Assembly: GCF_035650855.1 (NCBI RefSeq)
Contig: NZ_DASRGV010000236.1
Coordinates: forward strand, 1-19,476
Length of the DNA: 19,476 nt
Reading direction: 5' to 3'
Source: Actinocrinis sp035650855
Lineage (GTDB): Bacteria; Actinomycetota; Actinomycetes; Streptomycetales; Catenulisporaceae
This document shows, piece after piece, positions 13,060 through 19,476 of the stretch. Position numbers and translations under genes: made by a program. The notes beneath the pieces are model-generated. The model made no database searches and was not told the DNA's origin. It saw only the letters and a program-made list of their open reading frames with translations. Numbering within the stretch: position 1 is the first letter of the stretch; each line of letters begins with the position of its first letter.

Positions 13060-14373
13060 ATGATCAGCAAACGCTCCAGAAGTCAGCGCCGCCGACACTC
13101 GCTCATCGCCCTGGTCGCGGTCGCGGCGGTCAGCCTGGCGGCGTGCAGCAGCGGTAGCGGCGGCAAGGGTCAAACCGTCGCCCAGGGTGGGATAAACGGC
13201 ATCGATGACGGCGCGTCGTTGACCCTGTGGACGCGAGCACCGCTCGAGCTCCAAGCCAATCTGCTCGTGAAGGCGTACAACGCGTCGCACAAGAACCAGG
13301 TCAAGCTGACTATCGTGCCGAACGACGACTACGTCTCCAAGGTCGGCGCGGCGGCGGGCGGCGGCGGCCTGCCTGACCTGTTCGCCTCCGACATCGTCTA
13401 CGCGCCCAACTGGGTGCGGGCCGGACTGTGGCAGGACCTGACCAGCCAGATCAGCAAGCTGCCGTTCGCCAGACAGATCAACAAGGGCCACCTCGACGCC
13501 GGCACCTACCAGGGCAAGCAATACGTGCTGCCGTTCGTGCTCGACCTCTCCGTGATGATGTGGAACAAGACGCTGTACCAGGAGGCCGGCCTCGACCCGA
13601 ACAAGGGCCCGGCCACCCTCGCCGACTTCGTCAAGCAGGCGAAGGCCGTCCAGGCGCTGCACAAGCCGGGGGTCTACGGCACCTACTTCGGCGGCAACTG
13701 CGGCGGCTGCGACGTCTTCACCTGGTTCCCGATGATCTGGGCGTCCGGCCAGGAGGTCTTGAGCTCGGACGGCACTCAGTCGCTGCTCAACGGCGACGCC
13801 GCCAAGCAGGTCTACTCCGCGTGGAAGGACCTGTGGAGCGCGGGGGCCGTCGATCCCGCCAGCAAGGACGAGACCGGCGCGACCTGGGTCGGACCCTTCC
13901 AGCAGGGCAAGATCGGCGTCATGCCTTACCCGGCCTCGCTGCTTCCCACGGTGAACAAGACCGTTGACGCGGGCGTCGCGGCGATCCCGGGCGTCGACGG
14001 CGGCGCCTCCACCTTCGTGGGCGGCGACGGCATCGGCGTGTCGAAGGACTCGAAGCACGAGGCGGAGGCGTGGAACTTCCTGGCCTGGCTGATGTCCGAG
14101 GACGCGCAGGTCAACGTGCTGGCCGCCAACGACAGCATCGTCTCGCGCGGCGACCTGGCCAACAACAAGTACGCCGTGAAGGATCCCCGCGTCGTGGCCA
14201 TCAACAAGGTCGCCGCCTCGCCGGACAGCAAGACCCCGATCGCGGTCAACTTCCAGCAGGCCTTCAACGCCCCGGGCAGCCCCTGGGTCACGCTGCTGCG
14301 CGACCAGGTCTTCAACGGCAAGGACAACCTGTCGCAGGACAACAGCGCCATCAACGGCGTCCTCGGCCAGTGA
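13060..14373 (+). CDS. ABC transporter sugar-binding lipoprotein (family 1 extracellular solute-binding protein)
   Basis: A 437-residue exported lipoprotein. After a basic N-terminus and hydrophobic core comes the lipobox LAAC with Cys29, then a Ser/Gly linker. The mature part has SLTLWTRAPLELQANLLVKAYNASHKNQVKLTIVPNDDY, the CUT1 binding-protein start, and a late GGDGIGVSKDSKHEAEAWNFLAWL hinge segment. ATG 13060 has AAGGAG 8 nt upstream, better than the in-frame GTG 13051. It captures the substrate outside the membrane for the two permeases that follow. A 128-bp gap with alternative hairpins separates it from the first permease, likely allowing higher expression of this component. Confidence 0.92.
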   Translation: MISKRSRSQRRRHSLIALVAVAAVSLAACSSGSGGKGQTVAQGGINGIDDGASLTLWTRAPLELQANLLVKAYNASHKNQVKLTIVPNDDYVSKVGAAAGGGGLPDLFASDIVYAPNWVRAGLWQDLTSQISKLPFARQINKGHLDAGTYQGKQYVLPFVLDLSVMMWNKTLYQEAGLDPNKGPATLADFVKQAKAVQALHKPGVYGTYFGGNCGGCDVFTWFPMIWASGQEVLSSDGTQSLLNGDAAKQVYSAWKDLWSAGAVDPASKDETGATWVGPFQQGKIGVMPYPASLLPTVNKTVDAGVAAIPGVDGGASTFVGGDGIGVSKDSKHEAEAWNFLAWLMSEDAQVNVLAANDSIVSRGDLANNKYAVKDPRVVAINKVAASPDSKTPIAVNFQQAFNAPGSPWVTLLRDQVFNGKDNLSQDNSAINGVLGQ

Positions 14374-14429
14374 CATTCGGCTCGTGATATTTGGTCGGCG
14401 ACACCCGGCCTGACGCTCTGCCCGAGATC

Positions 14430-14465
14430 GCGCGGGTGGCGCCGCCCGCGCACGACGCCACCCGC
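14430..14465 (+). promoter_or_regulatory. Two mutually exclusive hairpins between binding-protein and permease genes
   Basis: GCGCGGG (14430-14436) pairs with CCCGCGC (14445-14451). Alternatively GCGGGTGGCG (14432-14441) pairs over 10 bp with CGCCACCCGC (14456-14465). The left strands overlap, so only one can form. A pyrimidine-rich CTCGCTCTCGCTCTC stretch follows. This could set relative expression or act as an attenuator. Confidence 0.5.
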
Positions 14466-14501
14466 CCTCGCTCTCGCTCTCAGTCAACGACCAGGAAAGA
14501 C

Positions 14502-15461
14502 ATGACCGTTCAGTCGTCGACCATGCACCCCACCCCTTCCCCACCCGAGGCCGCATCACCACCCAAGCGCCACCGCCGGCTCGGCCTCAGCGGCCGGCGC
14601 CGCCTGACCGGCTGGGCGTATGCCGCCCCGACCGCGGTTTTCGTCGTCGTGTTCTTCGTCCTTCCGCTGTTGCTCGTCACGCAGATGTCGGTCTCCGACT
14701 GGGGACTGTTCAACGGCGACCGGGGAATCAACGCTCCGCACAACTTCTCCGCCGCCGTCGACCAACGGCTGTTCTGGCCTGCGGTCCGTTTCACCGTCGA
14801 GTACACCGTGGTCACCACGGTGATCCTGATCGGCTGCGCGCTCGGGCTGGCGTTGCTGGTGCAGGAGTCGACGCGGTGGACCGGCTTCCTGCGCACGGCC
14901 ATCCTGGTCCCCAGCGCCCTGGGTCTCGCGTCGGCGTCGCTGCTGTTCTACGCCGTGTACTCGCCGGACAGCGGCCCGCTGGGACAGGTGATGCAAGAGC
15001 TCGGAATCACCAGCGGGCCGGTGTCCTTCCTCGGCACTCCCGGCCATGCGCTGTGGTCCACGGTCGCGCTGATCGTCTGGCGCTACGCAGGCTTCTACAT
15101 GCTGCTGCTCCTGGTCGCGCTGCAGGGTATCTCAGCCGACGTATACGAGGCCGCCGAGATCGACGGCGCCGGACGCTGGAAGCGGTTCGGCCACATCACG
15201 CTGCCGCTGATCCGCCCCACCCTCGCCCTGTGCACGATCCTGTGCGTCACCGGCTCGCTGCTCGCGTTCGACCAGTTCTACATCCTGACCAAGGGCGGCC
15301 CGGACAACAGCACCCTGACGATCGTGCAGCTCATCTACAACGCCGCCTTCCAGGGCCGCAACGACCTCGGCCTCGCCGCGGCGCTGTCGATCATCGTCCT
15401 GGTGGCGCTGCTCGTGCTGAACATCGGCCAGTTCCGCTGGCTGCGTGGGAGGGAGGACTGA
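14502..15461 (+). CDS. Carbohydrate ABC transporter permease (MalF-type)
   Basis: A 319-residue, six-helix inner-membrane permease. An extended basic, Pro-rich N-terminus precedes the first helix (WAYAAPTAVFVVVFFVLPLLL). The ATPase-contact EAA loop is at about residue 216: EAAEIDGAGRWKRFGHITLPLIRP. FDQFYILTKGGPDNSTLTIVQLIY is the usual MalF C-terminal landmark. ATG 14502 has AGGAAAG upstream. The next permease begins 1 nt after the stop, so the two are translated together. It forms the channel with the second permease and an unlinked ATPase. Confidence 0.94.
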   Translation: MTVQSSTMHPTPSPPEAASPPKRHRRLGLSGRRRLTGWAYAAPTAVFVVVFFVLPLLLVTQMSVSDWGLFNGDRGINAPHNFSAAVDQRLFWPAVRFTVEYTVVTTVILIGCALGLALLVQESTRWTGFLRTAILVPSALGLASASLLFYAVYSPDSGPLGQVMQELGITSGPVSFLGTPGHALWSTVALIVWRYAGFYMLLLLVALQGISADVYEAAEIDGAGRWKRFGHITLPLIRPTLALCTILCVTGSLLAFDQFYILTKGGPDNSTLTIVQLIYNAAFQGRNDLGLAAALSIIVLVALLVLNIGQFRWLRGRED

Positions 15462-15462
15462 C

Positions 15463-16329
15463 ATGGCGGCGACCTACAGCGTCAGGGCGGCGCGCTCGCG
15501 CTCCAGCGGCCTGGGCACCCTGGCCTTGCGGACCCCGTATTACGTCTTGACCGGCGGCCTGGCGATCATCTTCCTGTTCCCGTTGTTCTGGGCCGCGATC
15601 CGCTCCGTCTCGCCGCAGGCCGGCACGGCGCAGAACCACGGCTGGGGGATGGGGAACTACATCACCCTGACCCACTATCAGGCCGGCATCTGGCAGTACG
15701 TGCTCAACAGCGTCGTCGTCTCCGGGCTGACCGTGCTCTTCACGCTCGCCATCTCGCTGCTCGGCGGCTACGCCTTCGCGCGCTTCACCTTCCCGGGCAA
15801 GAACGTCCTGTTCATGCTGACGCTGGCGATCCTGATGGTGCCCTACGCCACCTTGCTGATCCCGCTCTACGTGCTCCTCGACCGGATCGGCCTGCAGAAC
15901 TCGCTCGTCGGCCTGGCCCTGGTCCTCACCATGTTCCAGCTGCCGTTCGCGACGTTCATGATGCGGATCTCCTTCGAGTCCGTGCCGCGCGAACTGGAGG
16001 AGGCCGCGCTGGTCGACGGGTGCGGCACGGTCAAGGCCCTGCTGCGCGTGCTCGTTCCCTCGGTGCGCCCGGGCCTGGTGACGGTGGGCCTGTTCGCCTT
16101 CCTCGCCGCCTGGAACGACTTCATCACCCCGCTGGTGCTGATCAGCGACTCCACCAAGCTGCCGCTGCCGGTGGCGATCGCGAACCTGCGTGCCCAGGTG
16201 ATGGGGGTCATCGACTACGGCGCCACGGAAGCCGGCGTGGTGGTGCTCGCGCTTCCGTGCATCGTCCTGTTCATCCTGCTCCAGCGGCAGTACGTCCGTG
16301 GGTTCATGTCCGGCGCGCTCAAGGGCTGA
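15463..16329 (+). CDS. Carbohydrate ABC transporter permease (MalG-type)
   Basis: A 288-residue, six-helix inner-membrane permease. The EAA loop around residue 180 reads LEEAALVDGCGTVKALLRVLVPSVRP. The MalG-type ending is present as AAWNDFITPLVLIS, then YVRGFMSGALKG. ATG 15463 follows GGGAGG inside the previous gene end. It pairs with the MalF-type subunit. No ATPase gene is in the operon, so a shared MsiK-like ATPase elsewhere in the genome would be needed, as in streptomycetes. Confidence 0.94.
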   Translation: MAATYSVRAARSRSSGLGTLALRTPYYVLTGGLAIIFLFPLFWAAIRSVSPQAGTAQNHGWGMGNYITLTHYQAGIWQYVLNSVVVSGLTVLFTLAISLLGGYAFARFTFPGKNVLFMLTLAILMVPYATLLIPLYVLLDRIGLQNSLVGLALVLTMFQLPFATFMMRISFESVPRELEEAALVDGCGTVKALLRVLVPSVRPGLVTVGLFAFLAAWNDFITPLVLISDSTKLPLPVAIANLRAQVMGVIDYGATEAGVVVLALPCIVLFILLQRQYVRGFMSGALKG

Positions 16330-16332
16330 TCA

Positions 16333-18414
16333 ATGACAACCGACACCGTGCGCTTGCCGGTGCCCCACGCCGGGCAGGCGCCGAACACCGGCCGCCCGGT
16401 CGCCCCGCGGCGGGCACGGCTGCGCCCCCTTCCCCTCACCGACGTCCACATCACCGGCGGCTACTGGGCCGAGCTGCAGCGCCGCAACCAGAGCGCGATC
16501 CTGCCGCACGTCGAGCACTGGCTCGAACGGGCCGGCTGGCTCGGCAACTTCGACGCCGCCCGCGAGCGCCGGCTGCCGGCCGACCGGCGCGGCCGGGAGT
16601 TCTCCGACAGCGAGGTCTACAAGGCGCTCGAGGCGATGGCCTGGGAGCTGGGCCGGCGGCCGGATCCGGCGCTGCAGGAGCGGTTCGACGCGATCGTCGC
16701 GCGGATCGCCGCCGCGCAGGAGCCCGACGGCTACCTCAACACCGAGTTCGGCCGGCCGGGCCAGGGCCCGCGCTGGTCGGACCTGGAGTGGGGCCACGAG
16801 CTGTACTGCATCGGGTTCCTCATCCAGGCGGCCGTCGCCCGCGCCCGCACCGGGCACCCCGAAGACCGGCTGTTCGAGGTCGCCCGGCGCGCCGCCGACC
16901 TGGTCTGCGCGGTGTTCGGCGAGCGCGGGATCGCCTCCGTCGACGGCCATGCCGAGATCGAATCGGCGCTCGTCGAGTTCTACCGGGTGACCGGCGAGCC
17001 GCGGTACCTCGAACAGGCCAGGCTCTTCGTCGAACGCCGCGGCCACCAGGTGCTCAAGGAGGTCGAGTTCGGCCGCGAGTACTTCCAGGACGACCTGCCC
17101 GTGCGCGAGGCGGAGGTCTTCCGCGGCCACGCGGTCCGCGCGCTCTATTTCGCGGCCGGCGCGGTGGATCTCGCGGACGAGACCGACGACGACGCCCTGC
17201 ATCGCGCCGTCGCCCGGCAGTGGCGGCGCACCGTCGCCCGGCGTACGTACATCACCGGCGGCATGGGCTCACGCCATCAGGACGAGGCGTTCGCAGAGGA
17301 CTTCGTCCTTCCCGCCGACCGCGCCTACTCGGAGACCTGCGCCGGCGTCGCTTCGGTGATGCTCGCCTGGCGGCTGCTGCTGGCCGAGGGCGATCCGGTA
17401 TACGCCGACCTGATCGAGCGCACCCTGTTCAACGTGGTGTCGACCTCGCCTTCCGGGGACGGACGAGCGTTCTTCTACACCAACACGCTGCACCGCCGAG
17501 AGCTCGGCAGCCCGCCCGAACCCGACCGGCCCAGCGTGCGCGCGGCGGCGTCACTGCGCGCGCCGTGGTTCGAGGTGTCGTGCTGTCCGACCAACGTCGC
17601 CCGAACCCTGGCCAGCCTGACGGCCTACCTCGCCACCGCGGACGACGAGGGTCTTCAGCTGCACCAATACGTGTCCGGCACGGTCAGCCACCATCAGGTG
17701 GACGGCCAGGAACTACGCGTCACCGTCACCACCGACTATCCCTACGACGGGCGAATCAGGGTCCGCATCGACAACAGCGCGGATCGCCCGTGGTCCCTGT
17801 CGCTGCGCGTGCCAGGCTGGGCCACGCAGGGAGCATCCGTCACGGCCGGGGGACACACGCGCCCGGCCGGCCCCGGCGTGATCACCGAGCGCAACGTCTG
17901 GCAGGCCGGCGACGAGGTCGTGCTGCACCTGCCGATGACGCCGCGCCTCGTCCAGCCCGATCCTCGGATCGACGCCGTCCGCGGATGCGTCGCCGTCGAG
18001 CGCGGCCCGCTCGTCCTGGCACTGGAATCCGTCGACGTCCCCGGCATGCTGAGTGTCAACGAGCTGCGAGTGGACGTCACCCAGCCGCCGCGCGTAGCCG
18101 CTGACGGCCGCGTCATGGTGCGTTGCCACCGCGTACCCGCGCCTGACCACGATTGGCCCTACTCGCAGGACCCTGACGGGCACCGCCCCGAACAACCGGT
18201 CGACCTGGGTGACGTGCCGCTGGTCCCGTACCACGCCTGGGCGAACCGCGGACCCTCCACCATGCGGGTGTGGCTGCCAACCTACGGCGCCCACCCCCAA
18301 CAACCCCTGGGCCGGCAGCCACGCCGCTCCGCAGTTCGGCGCGGTGCCCTACGTGTGGCCGATGGCCGGGCAGACCCAGACGCTGCTCCAGTCGATCGCC
18401 GCCTCCGGGCTTGA
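16333..18414 (+). CDS. GH127 beta-L-arabinofuranosidase (DUF1680)
   Basis: A 693-residue enzyme with no signal peptide, so cytoplasmic. It shows the complete GH127 active site described for Bifidobacterium HypBA1: nucleophile C417 next to C418 in SCCPTN, E334-T-C336 as zinc ligands, and E318 as acid/base, with the same 16-residue spacing from E318 to E334 as the reference. It should cleave non-reducing beta-L-arabinofuranosides imported by the preceding transporter. ATG 16333 is 3 nt after the permease stop with AAGGG upstream. The natural family end is near ANRGPSTMRVWLPT (about 18283); the last 40 or so residues read a foreign sequence in the wrong frame, so the original stop appears lost. 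Confidence 0.93.
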   Translation: MTTDTVRLPVPHAGQAPNTGRPVAPRRARLRPLPLTDVHITGGYWAELQRRNQSAILPHVEHWLERAGWLGNFDAARERRLPADRRGREFSDSEVYKALEAMAWELGRRPDPALQERFDAIVARIAAAQEPDGYLNTEFGRPGQGPRWSDLEWGHELYCIGFLIQAAVARARTGHPEDRLFEVARRAADLVCAVFGERGIASVDGHAEIESALVEFYRVTGEPRYLEQARLFVERRGHQVLKEVEFGREYFQDDLPVREAEVFRGHAVRALYFAAGAVDLADETDDDALHRAVARQWRRTVARRTYITGGMGSRHQDEAFAEDFVLPADRAYSETCAGVASVMLAWRLLLAEGDPVYADLIERTLFNVVSTSPSGDGRAFFYTNTLHRRELGSPPEPDRPSVRAAASLRAPWFEVSCCPTNVARTLASLTAYLATADDEGLQLHQYVSGTVSHHQVDGQELRVTVTTDYPYDGRIRVRIDNSADRPWSLSLRVPGWATQGASVTAGGHTRPAGPGVITERNVWQAGDEVVLHLPMTPRLVQPDPRIDAVRGCVAVERGPLVLALESVDVPGMLSVNELRVDVTQPPRVAADGRVMVRCHRVPAPDHDWPYSQDPDGHRPEQPVDLGDVPLVPYHAWANRGPSTMRVWLPTYGAHPQQPLGRQPRRSAVRRGALRVADGRADPDAAPVDRRLRA

Positions 18415-18760
18415 GTCCAGCACCGCCGCGGACGGAACCTACAAGTACGAGACGGCGCTCTACATCGGCCGCGGGATCCCGGACGCCTGGCTCACGCCCG
18501 GGCATCGCCCACAAGCCGCTGCCGCCCGGCACGATCGACCCGGCCCTGACCGCGACCGCCTCGGCGTCCTACACCTCGCCGTGGACCACGGTCACGGCCA
18601 TCAACAACGGCATCTACCCGGTCCGATCCAGCGACGACGACAACCTGATCCGTACTGGGGCGACTGGCCGCAGACCGGATCGCACTGGGTCGAGCTGGAC
18701 TGGACCTCGCCGATCGGCGCCGCTTTCGGCCGCCGCAAAACGCGGGTTCTTATTCGATGA
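18287..18760 (+). pseudogene. Frameshifted CAZyme remnant with a discoidin-like C-terminal segment
   Basis: Protein-like sequence is spread over two frames. One frame carries FGAVPYVWPMAGQTQTLLQS and GTYKYETALYIGRGIPDAWLTPG (to about 18502). A second holds PALTATASASYTSPWTTVTAINNGIYP (to about 18650). The first frame resumes with PYWGDWPQTGSHWVELDW and ends at TGA 18758-18760. The last two blocks look like an F5/8 type C (discoidin) carbohydrate-binding module. The N-terminal part is missing and no start codon with a ribosome site exists. It is probably a deletion remnant of a large secreted glycosidase; two sequencing errors are an alternative explanation for the shifts. The enzyme family is not recognised. 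Confidence 0.6.
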
Positions 18761-18795
18761 AGCCCGCGTAATCCACACGAAACTTCGGCGTCGGC

Positions 18796-18807
18796 GCGAA
18801 CGTTCGC
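18796..18807. promoter_or_regulatory. LacI-like palindrome GCGAACGTTCGC
   Basis: A perfect 12-bp palindrome with a central CG, the general form of LacI-family operators. It ends 24 bp upstream of the -35 element at 18832. A partial match, CGAACGTTG, recurs near 19039. Confidence 0.45.
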
Positions 18808-18831
18808 AAAAATTTGTTTAACAAGTCGCTG

Positions 18832-18860
18832 TTGACCATCACACCGCGGGGCGCTAATTT
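18832..18860 (+). promoter_or_regulatory. Promoter of the secreted-protein gene
   Basis: TTGACC (18832-18837) and TAATTT (18855-18860) are 17 bp apart, a good sigma-70/HrdB-like match in a locally AT-richer patch. Start of transcription is expected near 18867. Confidence 0.55.
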
Positions 18861-19174
18861 CCCCTTCAGTGTTCGCAGACTGCGACGCGGCGGCCGCCGC
18901 GCCGCTACCCACCCTTCGAACACCGATTCAGTCGCGGCCACCTGGCGGATCCTCCGTCCGGGGTGGTGCGGCGCACGCGCCAACAGTCGGATTCGGGCCT
19001 GGCTGCTGCACCTCGCTCCGTTTTCCCGGATGTTTCTCCGAACGTTGATGCTTGCACACCATACGGGCCGCGTCCCGGGGCCAAGCGGTGATCCCGCCGT
19101 CCCTTGACGCGCGCCCGCACTCCCGTGCGGCCGGACGCACCCACATGCGCCGCCGCCACCCGAGATAAGGGGAT

Positions 19175-19476
19175 ATGCAGGTGACCCACCCACCCACGGC
19201 CGCGGCACGCCGCCGCGGTCTGAAAGTCTCGCTGGCCGCTGCCGCCGGCATCACACTGACCGTCGGCATGACGTTCACCGCCTTGAGCACGGCCTCCGCC
19301 GCCACCCCGGCCAGCTCGGTCAATCCGTACTCGCCCGCCTATCAGCATCCCTACCGGCACGGCGTGATCCCGACGATCGGCCAGCTGGCGAAGATGCGCT
19401 CGTACGCGGCCGCGCACCCGAACGCCACCACCGCCACCGGCCCGGAAACCCTCTCCTACGGCGGCGGCATCGACGG
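19175..19476 (+). CDS. Secreted protein of unknown function (3' partial)
   Basis: The frame opens at ATG 19175, or GTG 19181 which lies 8 nt after AAGGGG, and runs off the window end. The first 100 residues show a classical Sec signal peptide: a basic RRRGLK stretch, hydrophobic LAAAAGITLTVGMTFTAL, and a cleavage site after STASA. The mature part begins ATPASSVNPYSPAYQHPYRHG, and near the window edge reads LSYGGGIDG. This resembles a group of large actinobacterial secreted proteins of unproven, possibly peptidase-like, function; the assignment is tentative. It has its own promoter and is not co-transcribed with the GH127 operon. Confidence 0.75.
   Translation, partial: MQVTHPPTAAARRRGLKVSLAAAAGITLTVGMTFTALSTASAATPASSVNPYSPAYQHPYRHGVIPTIGQLAKMRSYAAAHPNATTATGPETLSYGGGID

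Larger units (their letters stand above)
18761..19174 (+). other. Noncoding stretch with a promoter and long leader of the secreted-protein gene
   Basis: Apart from the operator-like palindrome, the promoter at 18832-18860 and a 14-bp GC palindrome (GCGGCGG then CCGCCGC, 18887-18900), I see no gene. The predicted leader from about 18867 is some 310 nt long and GC-rich; no known riboswitch class was recognised in it. Confidence 0.5.

Noticed and set aside
12982..14562. Long minus-strand open frame of 526 codons opposite the sugar-binding protein gene
   Set aside because: It mirrors the third-position GC bias of the plus-strand gene, has no recognisable domain and overlaps a clear lipoprotein gene completely.
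16020..18104. Plus-strand open frame of 694 codons over the MalG-type permease and GH127 genes
   Set aside because: Arg/Pro/Ala-rich shadow frame crossing two well-supported genes.
19104..19132. TTGACG as a second promoter close to the secreted-protein gene
   Set aside because: No acceptable -10 hexamer at 16-19 bp spacing.
18750..19208. Minus-strand open frame across the leader of the secreted-protein gene
   Set aside because: No domain recognised, start lacks a ribosome site, and it covers a good plus-strand promoter.

Overview
The window is about 19.5 kb of very GC-rich DNA from an actinobacterium. The evidence is a mycothiol-dependent maleylpyruvate isomerase-like protein, a deazaflavin (F420)-type nitroreductase, frequent GTG starts with strong Shine-Dalgarno sequences, a binding-protein sugar transporter without its own ATPase, and a small CxxC protein of a kind common in actinobacteria. 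The composition and the CAZyme and secreted-protein content would fit a soil streptomycete-like or Catenulispora/Actinospica-like organism, but the sequence does not settle the genus. No rRNA, tRNA, CRISPR array, insertion sequence or phage gene was seen.

Region 1 (1-3400): the 3' end of a mycothiol-dependent isomerase-like gene converges on an F420-type nitroreductase gene across a pair of hairpins. A palindrome overlaps the likely -35 of the nitroreductase gene. Upstream lie an N-terminally truncated ABC-2-type permease remnant, a short TetR-like helix-turn-helix echo, and a DHA2-type drug-efflux MFS gene.

Region 2 (3400-6130, all minus strand): a FadR-type GntR regulator overlaps by 4 nt an integral-membrane di-iron hydroxylase that resembles animal alkylglycerol monooxygenase. 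A consensus GntR operator lies just upstream of the regulator. Next to it is a SCO1/SenC copper-chaperone lipoprotein. Region 3 (6130-9835): a two-gene MacB/FtsX-type ABC exporter whose leader carries a perfect 20-bp palindrome followed by a tandem 16-bp repeat.

Region 4 (9935-11715): a 58-residue Cys-rich small protein, a metallo-beta-lactamase-fold hydrolase with a CsoR/CstR-like inverted repeat between them, and a divergent fructosamine-kinase-like protein. Region 5 (11757-18414): a sugar-utilisation locus with a LacI repressor, a divergent solute-binding lipoprotein, two permeases and a cytoplasmic GH127 beta-L-arabinofuranosidase. These would import a short beta-L-arabinofuranosyl sugar and hydrolyse it inside the cell. 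A promoter with an operator at its start site, a leader hairpin, and two mutually exclusive hairpins between the binding-protein and permease genes suggest layered control. Region 6 (18287-19476): a frameshifted CAZyme remnant fused onto the GH127 end, then a well-formed promoter with a LacI-like palindrome and the start of a secreted-protein gene that runs off the window.
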